A stretch of 64,000 bases of DNA, taken from assembly GCA_050084985.1 (NCBI GenBank), contig JBITNC010000001.1:135470001-135534000 (forward strand). The letters run 5' to 3'. Positions within the stretch are counted from its first letter, which is position 1. Every line of letters starts with the position of its first letter. Below, piece by piece: positions 13,309-26,603 of this stretch. The notes under the pieces are model-generated. The model saw only the letters and a program-made list of their open reading frames with translations. It was not told the DNA's origin and ran no database searches. Origin of the DNA: Nageia nagi. Lineage: Eukaryota > Pinophyta. A program made the position numbers and the translations under genes.

Positions 13309-13811
13309 CTTGTCCCATTTTATAAGCTTTTGGACCCATAAAAGCCTTAGGATCAAAATAAAAATAAAAATAATCTTCACACAAATATATATTTACCCCT
13401 TCTTGTAATCACCTTCTCTAATTTGCTCCTATGTCTAAATTTGCATGGTATTTTTAGGTACATCACTTCGTATTCTCGATGAATTAAGAGCAAAACAATA
13501 TTCGCTTCCAACACAACAACCTTAATCATCAAAACTATTGAGAATATGGGTCCTTATCCTCCCAATATAATTCATGTAGATATAATTTTATGATGGAAAT
13601 ATTTCATCAAAAGCTAATGAAAATTGCTAACTATGAAAATGAAAATTTACCTCAACCTTGTATTCTTTCAATTCGTGAATCCAATCCATTAGATTAGGTT
13701 ATATTGACTCTAAATTAGGCATAAAACTGAACTTTACACACAAATCACTCATTATTTTTCTTTGAATAAGCTCCATTAGCTCCCAATAAAATAGCTTTTT
13801 TGATACCGACT
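13309..13811 (-). other. Internal region of the short LTR element, gag-like remnant at most
   Basis: Read on the minus strand, the internal region holds a primer-binding-site-like CGGTATCA next to the LTR at 13812. A short broken frame follows (MELIQRKIMSDLCVKF; LMDWIHELKEYKVEV) that could be the start of a gag, though the match is too short to assign. No protease, RT or integrase is present. The region ends with a purine-rich tract abutting 13308. Confidence 0.55.
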
Positions 13812-15163
13812 TGATATGAAACCCTACTTTAGGATTTAATTTGGATCTTCACACTTTATCCATTTTAGTGCTTACAAAAATAAAAATGCATACAAAATTA
13901 TGTACACATATATTTACCTTGATTCAAATAATTTGGTATACATCTAGCAAACAACAATCCATTATTATAGAGTCCATTTTACAATGTCAATTGTATGATC
14001 CTTCTTACTTCACTCTTTTATTTATCAAAGTTGAATCACACAATCACTGTAGGCTCTCCATTGAATCCCTTTCTTGAATATGACTCTCTTTTCAATTAAA
14101 TTCCTTTAGCATAGTTCCACATCTCTTTTCTCTTGATGACATATTTATAAACTACTCTTTTTCTTTTTTCTTTCCATCATGGCGATTATGTCATCCACAT
14201 CTTTCTACATGGCAATAATCTTGTCCATGTTCTTTTTCCTTCTTCTATGTAAGCTTGAAATGTACCTCCAATATTACTCTCATGGTTTTGTTATTTTTCA
14301 TGGAGTTTATAATAAAATATATTCTTATACATTATTTTCAAACCTACACTAACTCACTTCCTTTGAGAGGAAATCCACACTAAAGGACTTAACTTTTTTT
14401 ATACTCCATGTTCCCTTTTATAACATTAAGGGATTACAAATATGGAGTTTATGGTTACATAGTGATAAGATAATATTTATTATTTTTCCTCCTTTAAAAT
14501 ATTATATCTCATCCTCACAATAATAATCTCCCTCATTTGTATTCATGTAGCATTTTTTGGCCTCATATGGTTATATTCTCTTATCTTTTTGGATTTTGCA
14601 AAATTGTCAAAACTATTTCTAGTGCCATTTTGGAAAGACCACACTTTCATGACCATAATTCTAAATGTAACTAAATTTCAACAAGGTTTTTTTTTATATA
14701 TGTAGCTTAACTGATTAATTTCCATACTTTAAATCCTTATTAGTAGCTCCAAGCATCATCATCAAGTTGGCATCCAATGCAGATTTGCACCTGGCAGTTG
14801 TCAAAATTTTAACCAAGTCATGAATGCCATAAATTTCAATTATTTAATCCAAATTTCTTCAAATTTTAATACCATGTTAATAATAATACAAGTTACCAAT
14901 TATTCAAATTTCAATCTATAAATCCACTTGATATGCTTCTGGTCAATTCATCAATAAAGCTTTCCATGCATATTTTACATTTTTTGTATATTTAACTCCA
15001 AATTTTGAAAAGCCATAACTTACAAATCATAGCTTCATTTTATTATCCATTTGAAGCATTGGAATAATGGAATAGAGCTTTTTAATATGGAATATAGCAA
15101 TCAACAAAATTAAGAACTTGAAAAAATAACTTTTTTTAAGACTCCAAAATCCATTTTAGATCA
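13812..15163 (-). repeat. 5' LTR of the short-internal LTR element
   Basis: A 1352-bp partner of the LTR at 11931-13308. The plus-strand left end is TGATATGAAACCC and the right end is TTTAGATCA. On the minus strand it ends in ...TTTCATATCA just before the primer-binding-site-like sequence. Confidence 0.88.
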
Positions 15164-15168
15164 AAGAA

Positions 15169-16600
15169 TCATAAATATTGAAGCAAAAAAGATCACCTAA
15201 AAATTATAATTTAAAACATTTTTAATTTGTATATACTCCATAATTCCTATGGGAAATCATAAAAGTAAAAATACATGAATAATTTTTTTATGATTTAAGG
15301 TACATCAAAGGATGGTGTGTGTTTGTAGGTATTTTGTTTTATACTTTATCGGATAAATGTGACCATTATTTTCCTAGTGTACATTTATAAGACAAAGATG
15401 GGTTCACCAATATGTAGATATTTCAAATAAATATATAATTAAATAAAATAAATTTTTATCATGAAATAAAGAGCATAAATGTTAATAAAACATATAACAA
15501 TAGAGTATATACTAACAATATTGATATAGTAAAAGTAAATTATGCCCTAGTTATTGGATTTAATTTAAAAACTATGAGAAAGAGATGTAAGAGAATGTAT
15601 CAACCACCTTTCCTAGATGAGTGATTATATGCATATACCTAAACTTACCTTAAAAGTATGATCTTTGGATGTGGAACTCAATAATGATGATAGTGCAACA
15701 TAAGAGAATGGACATTAAGAACAATGTGGATGCTATAGAAAATACCAAGGCTACTCCCTCTATAGAGTTGTCCATTTAAGTAACATCCCATGTAGTATAA
15801 TAATTATAACAAGCCAAATCTATCATTTAATTAAATATGAATTATATATGCTCATGTGAATAGCATATCCTAATCTCAATAGGTAGTGTAGAGATACACC
15901 TTAGCTTTTTTATATTTAAGCTTGACTATCAAGACTAAAATTTTATAGTCTTCTCATGTTACCTTACCTCCTTTTATAGGCATAATAACCACCATAACCC
16001 ATGCCTATAGAAGAGAACTAATGCTAGGGTTCTTGAACACAAAAAGAGAAACAACATGATAAGAATAAATAAGTTGTCTTAAATGATAATAATATGAGAT
16101 ATAGTATTAAAATAAACTATATTACCCATTAAGTAATACAATAAATAATTAAGAACAAAAGCTTTCCAAATTAGGTGTCAACAATGATACATATAATCTT
16201 TCATGTATCCCAATATGTCTTCTACTTATATATCAAAATATGAAGATTTATTACCTATTCAATTTCAAAGAGTACATAAATAAAATCAAGTTAAATAAGG
16301 ATAAAATAATAGTTAATATGATAAAAAATAATATTTTTGATTCAAAGTAAATTTAACTCATGTTGTTAAATTCTATACTAATAATTGGACCTATTCTCAA
16401 CAAGTCATATCCCTATTCTTGGTGTAAACACCCCCACTCTTTTACAACCACTTCTCAAACCTTATTTTTCTTATGAGAATCCATAATAGCTATAATTATT
16501 GGTGTATTCAAAAATATTAAAAACTATTCATTTTAAAATACATCTTATAATATCTATAAACAAATTCTAGATTTAGTATTTCTTAATTGGTTAATGTTAT
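15169..16600. other. No gene recognised
   Basis: AT-rich sequence between the LTR element and the first PPR array unit. No coding relic, repeat partner or RNA gene was recognised on either strand. Confidence 0.35.
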
Positions 16601-17289
16601 CAAATAACCATCTCTAAGAGATGGGGTATGATGACTCTTTATGGACTCTAGAATCTACAAAGAATGATTAAGGTAATCAAAGGCTTCCCAAACTATCTTA
16701 GTGTTAATTAGGTCATTTTGGAAATGTGAGGACACCTCTTATGAAATTGTTGGGTAAATATATTTGAGATTAAATAAAATATTAAGGTGTCAAAGAAAAA
16801 AAATGGTTGAATCATTTATTTTAGGAGCTCTAGACTTGTAAGATAATTTAAGGTAAGGCTCTCTTTCTCAGTGGGGGGAAATACACACAACCTTAGATTC
16901 ATTAAGTTTGTGACATCATTTATAATTTTCCATGTCTATGGGATAAGAAATTTAAAAGGACCCAATCCCAAGCCCTTATGTAGTTGAAATCATCATCTTA
17001 CACACTAGTAAGTTTAAAAGCATCAATTCTCGACCATGTTTTGACTATAATATTACTAATGAAAGTGAGTTCCCCCAATAACACAAAAAATACTAATTAT
17101 TGTTCCATGAAATTATATGATATTAGAGTTTCAAACTTTAACTCTAGTAAGCTTATTGCTATACCTTTCCCACATTTGATGTCATCAATTATGATCTTAG
17201 TACTAAGTGAAAATAGATGTTGAAATAAGACCAAATGACATCATCAAAACAAAGCCTCACTCCAGCCAACATATTCTCACGTTAGGAGA

Positions 17290-19200
17290 ACATTGACATC
17301 ACCTTAAGTAATAACATTTTGCATGAGGAAAGGCACATAAATGTTTAATGGAATTCCTTATCAATGTGGCCTCCTAAGCTATAGTAATCTAAAGATATGT
17401 ATGAAATGATTTTTGGGAAAGGCTCTAGAAACTCTTAAGCAAGTGTAATTATCAAATATAAAGCCAAATTATGTAATCCTTGCTAGTATATTCCACTATG
17501 GAAGCTCATAAATAAGGTATGGAAATGCATCAATAATTAGTTCAAAATGTCTTCATCAAATATTATTATCATGAATGCAATTATAGACATGTACAAAAAA
17601 TGTAGGAGAATAAACTAGGAACACACATTACTTGATGTAATGCTTTATCAAAATGTAGTATCATATATTACATTAATTGCATGATGTGTATAAAATATGT
17701 TGCTAAAAAAGGCTCTAAATATTTTAAGATGATGCAATTGATAGATGTAAAGAAAAAATGTCAGCATTATTCTAGTGCATGCCACCATGGGAACTAAAGT
17801 AACATGATAAAGCCTAAGAATTGTTTGACATAGTGCTTCATCAAAATGTCATCATATGTATTGCAATGATCTTATAATATGTATATAATGGGTTTTTAGA
17901 AATGTTATGGAAACTTTTGAGCAACCATAATTATCAAATACAAAGCATAACTATGCAACCTAGGTCACATTTCTTCCTAGCATATGCCATCATTGAAGCT
18001 CATAAACAAGGTATGGAAATCCACTAAGGAGTATTTCAAAATAGTTCATTAGATATCATGGTTGAGAATTACACTATAGACATATAGACAACATTTATAA
18101 TAATAAACTAGGACCAATAATTATTTGACAAGGCACGTAATGCATACTCAATATCATAGAATGAAATGATTAGAGAATACATAATTCATGGCTACAACAA
18201 GGATGCTCTTTGACTATCCAATCTGATGAACCATTCAAAAATCATAAAAACTATCCCAAGCCTTCTCAATCACTGATTTCATCGATAACATTGATCAATC
18301 TCAGTAAAAACATTCTTAAGTTCTCCCATCACATGATGTTAACCAAAACTTAAAACATGCTTAGGAAGACATGAATGCGAAATTATAAGGCATGAGAATT
18401 TCTTGATATAATATATAATACAAACATTATTTCTAGGAATGAAATGATCACATGATATGCATAAAATGAAAATAAAGGAAGGGCTCATTAATTATTTTAT
18501 ACAGTGCCTTATCAAATGCAATTGCATGGATAGTAGTAACCATAGGATATTTATGAAATGGGTCCTAAGAAAAGACTCTAGAAACTTTTAAGAAGGTGTA
18601 ATTATCAAATTCAAAGTGAAACTATGTAACTTGTGTCATATTTCTTTCCACCATATACCACCATAGAAGCTCATGAGAAGGAATTAAGATCCATCAATGA
18701 GTAGTTGGGAATAGTTTTCATCAAATATTATGGCTATTAATGCTTGAGAGGACACATATGGTGGGATAATAGAACAAATACATAAATAAAATAACAAGAT
18801 ACAAATTCAAACTCAATTTTGTTTACTACAATAGGCACAATATGGAAAAGTAGGCTCCTGATAGCATAAATAAGTGAATACGTGTGAACATCGATAATAG
18901 AGAGTTACTTCCCCATGAACATAGCTAAAGTTGGTAATTATATTCTAGTTGTTAAATAATTCCCTATGACTATTATTTGAGCTATGAAAGACCATAAAGT
19001 ATGCATTTACCTCCATGTTATAATCAAATTTATATTTCAAGTTATTGTACTTTGCAATTGACACTTATTAACCTTCAAAGGTGTTGAATAGAGATCATGA
19101 GAAGTAGTTGTAGACCTCCTAGAAGTTAAAAAAATTACAAAATAAAGGATCAACATCATGATATATTTAATAGGTGGAATTAAAATTATTTTTACAACAA
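17290..19200 (+). pseudogene. PPR protein pseudogene, unit X
   Basis: PPR proteins are organellar RNA-binding proteins built from tandem motifs of about 35 residues. Here, frame by frame, the typical phrases appear: AIIDMYKKC and LDVMLYQNVVSYITLIA at about 17575-17690, KALETLKQV-type repeats around 17425, and GYNKDALXLSN at 18190-18220. An E-motif-like AKVGNYILVV lies at about 18925. The order (repeats, then the GNYxL E motif) fits the PLS subclass of plant PPR proteins. Stops and frameshifts occur every few tens of codons. A DYW domain was not recognised. Very likely dead. Confidence 0.8.
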
Positions 19201-19399
19201 ATTATGATATCTTCATCAATCCAATTTGTAGTTTTATACCTATATTAATATTTCTTATAGCAACAATGCCAACAAGTAAAAGTTTAACTCCCAATAACAC
19301 TACAAAGTGATAATGGCAATCCCACTTGACATGCATAGTTCTTGGACTTGAATTTCATTTATTTAATAATTATCACAAATAAATTCCATGCACAATACA

Positions 19400-20159
19400 T
19401 GTTGTTACAATTTTGAACATAGACTTTAATCTAGAGATGAAGGTTGTGCATGATGAGAATAGTCTAAGTTAATCAAATCATGCATGAAGCATGAAGGGTT
19501 CCACTCTAGTGGCCTATAAGTAATCTTAGATAACAATTTAGGTTTATTAAAATTTATTTTCTTATTGTAAATAACATGATTACCTATTTTTGTAGTAGAA
19601 CTAGAGGTAGTGTAGAAATAGGAGTAGTTCAGGATTAGATGTTTATTTTTAGGTAACCAACTCATCTATTATAAATAGATTCTAAAATGTAATAAAGGGG
19701 AATTTGATTACTTAGAATTTATCCTTTATTAATGGAAAATTTATTATTTATATTTAAATTGAGTGTGGATGTGTTTACCCTTTTATTTCAATGTTTGTGT
19801 TTTATGATGCTTAAATGGTTGAATCTGGAAGATTCTTCCTATATCCCAAATAGTGGTGGTTGATATTATATTGGTTGTTGTGCCTCTCTCTCTTGTTTTA
19901 GATAGGTGGGTTTATGTTAATTCATGGCTATTATCTAGGTATTCTTCCCATGGTTTTGATTTTATCTACTAGAAGCTTGGGTTGGTCCTATTCTCCACCA
20001 TTTCCTATTCCTTAATTATATCCCTACACTTCTCTAAGTAGTAGAATCTTTATGATGTCTTTTTCCTCTCTTTCTTGTATCTCCTAACCTTGACCAAAAG
20101 GCTCTCTATGCCCATTAGAGTAGACATCAACCTAACAAAATCATAATTGAACTATGAAT
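19400..20159 (+). repeat. PPR unit spacer, copy X (promoter- or LTR-like)
   Basis: This spacer matches 36720-36959 plus 47098-47590 (interrupted) and 51190-51950. It contains a TATA box (TATTATAAATAGAT, 19667-19680) and an AATAATGG-like site. At 19861-19870 it has a position equivalent to the primer-binding-like GAGGTATCAG seen at 51641. It could be the promoter and 5' leader of the tandem PPR genes, or an LTR of an element that captured a PPR gene. A minus-strand frame over 19426-19665 resembles one at 51202-51408, but nothing identifies it as a gene. Confidence 0.6.
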
Positions 20160-20167
20160 CCCTAATC
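20160..20167 (+). repeat. 8-bp target duplication, left side of hAT A
   Basis: CCCTAATC. It pairs with CCCTCATC at 32899-32906 (one mismatch). Eight base pairs is the target-duplication size of the hAT superfamily. Confidence 0.85.
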
Positions 20168-20181
20168 CAAGGAAAATTTTA
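20168..20181 (+). repeat. Left terminal inverted repeat of hAT A
   Basis: CAAGGAAAATTTTA, inverted at 32885-32898 (TAAAATTTACCTTA). Confidence 0.8.
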
Positions 20182-20524
20182 TCCATGAATCTTCGCTTAT
20201 AAGTGAATCTTTGAATTATCAAAACACATTTTTAGCAATATTTTTCACCACAAGCTACCATGAAGTCATAAAAAAATTACAAAATTTTCAAAATATTAAA
20301 GTCATCTCACCAAATAATTATATGCCTTAAATAGATTTTAATATTCATTTGATGATAGGATGACTAAGATTATAGAGAGAATCATCAAATATTTATACCC
20401 TTTTTATGTATCCTAAAATCAAATTGCCAAACATCCATGCAATAGTGATCCATTCGATATTTTTCATCATTTTGATATTAGTTATATATCAACTTTTGGA
20501 TGCATTCTATGGTTTCTTATAATT

Positions 20525-20640
20525 GTTTGATTGTATGATGCAACAATTCAATTACATTTTATAATCATTTGTAACCATTTGATTGTAGCATGCAACCATT
20601 TGATTGCATGCTGCAACCATTTGGTTGCATGATTCCATTG
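20525..20640 (+). repeat. Left subterminal repeat array of hAT A
   Basis: Four or five degenerate copies of a motif like GCAACCATTTGATTGCATG lie 360-470 bp from the left end. The same words (TTGCA, CAACCA, GGTTGCAT) recur at 32495-32725 near the right end. hAT transposases of other families bind short repeated subterminal motifs, so these are candidate binding sites. Confidence 0.65.
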
Positions 20641-20964
20641 AATAGTTACAAGTTTTAGTCTCTACAATCTATTATATATGAATTTTGAAGTAGCTATTGT
20701 GATTTGATGTAAGATTTTCATTTTTAAGGTGCTTGAAAAATTTAAAATTCTCAAAAAGGTTTTATGGAATCAAACAAATGTGAAAATAATGGTTGCAGCA
20801 AATCAAAGAAAAATATATTATCATATTTGGACAAAATAAATTGATCTTCAATCCTCATCAAATTTGAAAATTGTAGGTACATCATCTTATATTTATTTTG
20901 AAAGGTGAATGATCTATAGTATTTCCATTTTCATTTACTAATTGTGTTTATGTTTCACTTATAG

Positions 20965-22706
20965 ATTATGAAGCTCCCCAATCTTTTCCATCCTTAGAAG
21001 TCATAAATATGATATATAAAGAAGATGGAATTGATGATGATTTGTAAATTCCACCATCAAAATATGCTCTTAACAATGAAAAAATTGGATATTCTAGTGA
21101 TTACCTTGATGCTTCAGGTTCAAAGGTCCATACATCATAAAATTATCACTAACAAGAACTGACAATTTGCAAAATCCTAAAGGTATTGATCCTAATGAAA
21201 AGTATGGTCAAGAAATAAAACATCAAAAAAGAAGTATATGGACATTAAAAGGATGTTTTTGCTTTGATTTGCCTATAAAATATCCTTTCATTGAACCCAT
21301 AATAATAGAATATGGTAGTGAACTAACTAAATGTAGGTGCAAAATATGTAGTTGAAAACTTTGAAGAGAGCATCAAATGCAATTAAAGATAGGCATAATT
21401 GATAAACATTGCAAAAATGTATACTACACATGAAAAATATAAAGATGGTAATGAAGTGAAGAAAATGAGAATGAAAATTGAGAAAGAGTGCAATCATTTA
21501 AAGTATAAATTTGAATATAAAAGTTTTTTCAAATAACAAGAATGACTTCATGACAAGTGTGCAACTATTTCTGCCCAAACTAAAAAATTAATAGACACTC
21601 AATTGATAGCCAAAAGAGTACAATTTTGCATTGTATTACATATATTGAAAAATGGAAAACCGATGGTAGATTATTCAAACTATAGAATTCTATATCAAAA
21701 AATTGGTATTAAAATCATTCCATAATCCCACTGGTCTAAATCAAGCGATTGGGAAATTGTAAATTATTTGGCAATGATTGAGAAGGAATATTTTAAATAA
21801 AATGTTAAAAAGAAAAATTTATTTCACTTTCTATTGATGAGGTTACAACAATATATAACACATCATGGATTTGTATGCATGTTTACATATTTGATAGTCA
21901 GACAAGGTAGACATATTTATGTTTTATAGATACTATGAAAGAAAAATGTAATATAGAAAAAATATATAAATTAGTCATTTCCAATTTAAAAATATTGTAA
22001 AAATGAATGATCTTTCAATTTCTTCAAAACTAATATGTGTATGTGCTAATGGTGCAACTATAATGCAAGGAAGTCAAAAAGGTCTTTGTGTAAGACTACA
22101 AATAATAATTTCTCCTTATATGATGATTGCCATGCATTGCATGGCTCATAGAATGAATCTAGAAAATAAAATTCTTAGCACTAATGATCACATTGCAAAT
22201 GTTAAAGATCTAATTCAAGATTTTTATGCTTATATATCAAATAGTCCTAACCAATACCAAGAATTTCAATATTTTTTCTAAGGCATAAAAAATGAAAAAA
22301 ATAACTAAAATATGTTGAAACTATATGGATTTCACTTTATAAACTTGCATGTAGAGTGTTGGAAGAGTATCAATCACTGACTGGGTTTGTATTTAAACAA
22401 AGATGATAAGTTGACAAAGCAAAAAGATCTATTAGAATGTTTAACATATTTAGAAATAAATAACTTCATTATTTCATAAATATATGGAAACTTTTATCAA
22501 ATATTTCTATCAAACTGTTAATATCAATGGAGCTAAACTAGACAATATTCTCCAAAAGGATTTATTAGTTAAATAATCTACTCATTTTGTAATTACAATG
22601 AGTGATTGTATATGGCTAAGTATGATTTATTATTTATTTAATAAATCATATTTAGACTTCCTAAATGAGCTAATGCAATATTCCATATGTCAAGTTGATA
22701 TTACAA
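20965..22706 (+). pseudogene. hAT transposase relic of element A (zinc-finger type)
   Basis: A decayed transposase that would cut and rejoin the element's ends. The N-terminal zinc finger shows KYPFIEP followed by KCRCKICS at 21270-21355. Further on come GKPMVDYSNYRILYQKIGI (21655-21710) and VCANGATIMQGSQKGLCVRL (22037-22100). CMAHRMNLENKI (22138-22172) and LIQDFYAYISNSPNQYQEFQ (22210-22270) follow. The C-terminal part (VNINGAKLDNILQKDLLVKQ, about 22520-22575) aligns with the copy in hAT B at about 40935-41020. About 600 bp present in B between these blocks is missing here. Many stops are present, so it is dead. The protein resembles the TTF/ZNF862-like branch of hAT transposases. Confidence 0.85.
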
Positions 22707-23343
22707 TGTAATGCCATGCATTATATTAAATGCTATATCATTTATCATGGTTTATATTTTAAACTATCTTGAATATAACAAAGTTTATATTATTACTAAA
22801 GGTTGGCCTTCACTCCTTTTTATATCCTTCCATGCTATATAAGTGAGTGGAATAGGTACACCTCCATAAATATGAACTCTTTGATATGATAAGAACTTTG
22901 ATAGGTGGTTTTCAACCACAATCTTCATCAAGCTATGGTATCTTTAGATTCCACCTATCATGAGAAATTGTTATACTCTAGGCTCTAAACTTTCTATCTT
23001 TTATGTATAATATAATTTGGCATATCTCATGTAGTCAACAGTGTGCTTCTCTTATGACAATGATAGTGTGTGCTTTCTAGATCAAGAGTTCCAAATTTCA
23101 ATGGTCGAGCTATTGATTTATGTACATGAAGATCTATCATGAGCTCACCATGGATTTGATCCCAATCCTTCAAATATTCATTATTACTTATTATTGAGGA
23201 TTGCACATACACTTCATATTAGGTTCATGTATTTCATGTATATTTGTTATAATTTGATATATTGTATATTATTTATTCCTCCATATATTAGAGATCATTT
23301 ATTTATTATGTATATTCATATTTAACATAATTTGAGGTATATA
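22707..23343 (+). repeat. Probable 5' LTR of the nested gypsy fragment
   Basis: A non-coding AT-rich block with TATATAAGTGAG-type promoter words near 22840. It is placed directly before the primer-binding-like TGGTGAACCCGAC at 23350. The partner LTR was not seen, so the start at TGTAATG is a best guess. Confidence 0.4.
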
Positions 23344-23410
23344 TTTTGGTGAACCCGACATTCTTACATACCTAGATCCTGATCTAGGGCATCCCTACTA
23401 TAGATTCATG

Positions 23411-25660
23411 AATCCATTTTCATTATTATCTCTTCCCTTACCTAAGGTACTTAGAGTAATACCTAGAGAAAATGATAAAACTAGGGTTTATTCTACCTAT
23501 GTTTCAAAGATAGATCTAAAATAAGAATAACCTAGGGTTTCTAAAAGTAAGCTTCATTTTAATGATATCAAGAGAATTCTTAGGGTTAACCCTGATTTAC
23601 CTCTACAAGAACCTAATATTAATGATAGAATGGATACTAATAAATATAGTGATATTGAATCTCTAAGTTCTAGTAAAAAGATAGATATTATTGGACAAAC
23701 TCCTAATAGGCTTAATGTGTCTATAGATGACTATGATTTTGAAAATGTAAGTTTGAGAAGCCATAATGATACTTCTAATAGTGATGTTGAAATTAAAGAG
23801 CTAGATAGAATTCTTAATCATGTTAGATTAATAAAGGAATTTCTATCTAATAAAGAAAAGTTGGAATATTATCTTACTAATAATGCAAAAAATATTATTG
23901 ATATTCTAACCAAGTATGAGTTATTAGAAGCATATTCTACAACTTCAAAGTCCTTGGATAGCTTATTCCCTTATGAAAATACAATTTCTACAAAAAGGAG
24001 GGTTTCTACTATCAATAAAGATGTCACCAATGACATACAATACTATATACATGCTGCTAGCAACATGGAGGAAGAGAATACTAAACCTCAAGATGAAGTA
24101 ACCATTGAAGATGTTGATGAGGAAGGTGAAGATGAATTCACATACCTAACTATCAACCTTGTAAATCATACTATAGGTATGCTTCTTGATAAAGGTAAGG
24201 GCATTGGGATTAATGAGGAAATTATAGTAGATATTGCTAAACAACTTTCTACTATCATTAATAATGCTTATGAGCATAATCCTAGATGGTCAAAAGAAGA
24301 ACACGAAATAAAACTGGATGCTCTTTTTGATAATCAATATGATGATTGTTTTCAAAAAGCTAATGAAGAACAACAACTAGAATTTATGCTAAAATTGGTT
24401 GACAAACTTGAACATGAAAAGCTACATAGAATTAGGCCATTTTTACAACTAAAAGAAGTTGAATTTAGAAAGGAAAAATCAAATACAATTCCACTCAAAT
24501 TAACACTATACCACCATAAACCCCTCAACCACCCCTGAAGGATAATATACCTATAGTTCAAAACTAGCAACCAACACAAACTTTTGTAGTATCAAATAAA
24601 GGAAAAATACTAAATGAACAAATTGCGAAATTATAATAATTACTTAATGATGATGAAGATGATTTCTTATTTTGTTTAAAACATTTGTTGACTGGTAGAA
24701 TTGTTTCTAAATTGCTTGTTGGTAAAAAAAATGTCAAATTTACAAAATTTGATGGTTTGCAAAATCCAAAAATGGATGTTAGAAAATTTTAGGATGAAGC
24801 TATGGAATATATTCATGATAAAGATATTCTTGAAAAATTATTTTCAAGTAGTTTAAAAGATGATGCACTAAATGGTATTTTACTCTTCCTAAAAAGAGTA
24901 TTGATAAATAGGAAGATTTGATACATCAATTTTTGTGAAATTTCATATATAATATTGCAAAAAAATTTCAATTCAAAGACTTATACAAAATTAAGCAATT
25001 GCCTAAACAATCTTTATCTGATTTTGTAAAAATATGGAAACAAACTACAAATAAGATTACTATGCCTAAGAAAGATTTAAAGGACACTTTTGAAAATTCT
25101 TTATTACATATGTATAAATTATTGGTTATCTCTAACCATGATTTGACATTAACTAAAATGATAGATATTTTATTTAAAAAGGAAGATTGAATGAAGAAAC
25201 TTTATAATATACACTTGAAAAAATCTCAAGTGCATGAAAAGAAAGATAAATATTAAATGTATGAAAAGAAAGCTAAACCTTAGTTATATGAAAAGAAACC
25301 AAAAATTGCTACACCTAACATTGAGAGAAGAAATAATAGACCACAAAGTTTACAAGGCTAATCGATATTGTTGATAATATTCTCAATGTGTTATTAAAAT
25401 AGGAACTTATTGACCTTCCATTAATGGTTTAGAATCACTTTCCTAATGATGTTCCTAAAAATTATAGGTATGAGGAATTTTGTAATTATCATAAGATACC
25501 AAGGCATCTAATAAGAAATTGTAGGGTCTTAAGGAATATCATTTAGGATTTTATTAACAAGAAAGCAATTTGGATGGATGATCATACTATACCAAATGAT
25601 GGGCCTATACACCCTAATAATGAATAATTAGAGATAATTACAAATCCATTACCAAGAAAA
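23411..25660 (+). pseudogene. Ty3/gypsy gag polyprotein relic
   Basis: The frame opens near 23411. It contains the longest open stretch in the window (302 codons, 23630-24538), rich in acidic and lysine residues and not recognisable by itself. After stops and a shift the retrotransposon gag domain appears: KFDGLQNPKMDVRKF, then LEKLFSSSLKDDAL (about 24740-24870). FKDLYKIKQLPKQSLSDFVK follows at 24975-25030. The nucleocapsid-like motif CNYHKIPRHLIRNC at 25480-25525 gives a C-x2-H pattern common in this gag group. The capsid would package element RNA in virus-like particles. Its preservation against the surrounding decay suggests a later insertion than the host hAT. Confidence 0.8.
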
Positions 25661-26551
25661 ACCCAACAACTAAGGGGATTCATTAGTTTGGTAAGTCATT
25701 CACTATGTATATGTTATTATTTCTCTCATAAGGATGGATGTAGGAAATAGTGGCAACAAATTAAATAGAGCCAACACAAAACAAAAAATGGAAAGGACTA
25801 TGAAAAAAATGTTGCTAATGATGTGCATGCATGTTTGCACGTAGCCAATGGTGTGACATACACTACCAAGAAGGCACTTCTTTTTGTGCTTGCATCTACA
25901 AACTATGTCTGGGTTGTAAAACCTTCCTAGATACCCAAAGTCATTACTTAAAGTATAATAAAATTCAAATGGTAGTGTTTATTAGATAGGTTTTTATTAG
26001 AGATGAAACATGTATTGTTTAAGATCAAAAGAGATAATTCATTAGTTTATTGGTCTTCCAGTTATACTCTAAAACCCACACCATTGATAGCATACAATCT
26101 GATTATACACTGCTAACAATGTGCATTTCCTAGACTAGAATAAAAATGAATAGTATATTATTTATCCTAAATTTCTATTGAAGTGTTTTAAAAGTGTACA
26201 TCAAGTTTTAGGTTGGCTAAAAAGAAAAAAACTTGTTTGTGTTCATTATTGCAATATTAACAATTTATTCATTTTCTAGTTAAACTCTAACATTAAGTAT
26301 TACTTATACATCATTATGGATATATTAGTGAGGTTTAATGAATAGGTAACTTCAGGTCATTTTGTTCATTAAATATGAGTTACAAGATATGTATGGTTTA
26401 TTGTTAATAACTTTTATATTTATTCTTTGATATTTAAATTACAAATTACAAAAGTATAAATCTGACACAACTAGATCATCCATCCATAATATAAAGCATA
26501 AACTTAAAACATACATCCAAAATTGTAAACAAGAAATGGATCCAAAAAGAA

Positions 26552-26555
<4 letters not shown>

Positions 26556-26600
<45 letters not shown>
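26556..26600. repeat. (AT)n microsatellite
   Basis: About 45 bp of uninterrupted AT dinucleotides. It lies just before the 3' end of the plant-mobile-domain relic and may mark the edge of that insertion. Confidence 0.95.

Positions 26601-26603
<3 letters not shown>

Larger units (their letters stand above)
11931..15163 (-). mobile_element. Complete short-internal LTR retrotransposon (non-autonomous)
   Basis: Two long direct repeats (11931-13308 and 13812-15163) flank only 503 bp of internal sequence. Both repeats start TGAT and end ATCA, giving the TG...CA ends of LTRs. The element is flanked by AATAA (11926-11930) and AAGAA (15164-15168), a 5-bp target duplication with one mismatch. On the minus strand the right-hand LTR is followed after three bases by CGGTATCAAAAAAGC, close to the initiator-tRNA-Met primer-binding site. 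A purine-rich AAAATGGGACAAG precedes the other LTR. There is no pol, so the element must have depended on a partner for movement. A solo LTR of the same family lies at 42228-43619. Confidence 0.85.
16600..20167 (+). repeat. PPR array unit X (5'-truncated), up to the first hAT insertion
   Basis: This block matches 33930-36959 and 48400-51430 in the same order and orientation. The order is an upstream conserved block (from about 16620, GATGACTCTTTATGG), a PPR pseudogene, then a TATA-containing spacer (TATTATAAATAGAT at 19667-19680). It stops at 20167, exactly at an hAT element, and its continuation resumes at 32907 beyond that element. What precedes 16600 does not match the other units, so X has lost its own leader. 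Confidence 0.8.
22707..25700 (+). mobile_element. Truncated Ty3/gypsy element (LTR and gag only) nested in hAT A
   Basis: It begins about where the transposase relic ends. A probable LTR (TGTAATGCCATGC near 22707 to about 23345) is followed by TTTTGGTGAACCCGACATTC, a primer-binding-site-like junction. A gag region then runs to about 25700. No protease, RT or integrase follows, and no second LTR was found, so it is truncated or internally deleted. The exact LTR ends are uncertain. Confidence 0.65.

Noticed and set aside
19426-19665. Minus-strand frame with similarity to 51202-51408
   Set aside because: The likeness follows from the DNA repeat itself. The Y copy is not open in the same way and no family matches, so it was not called a gene.
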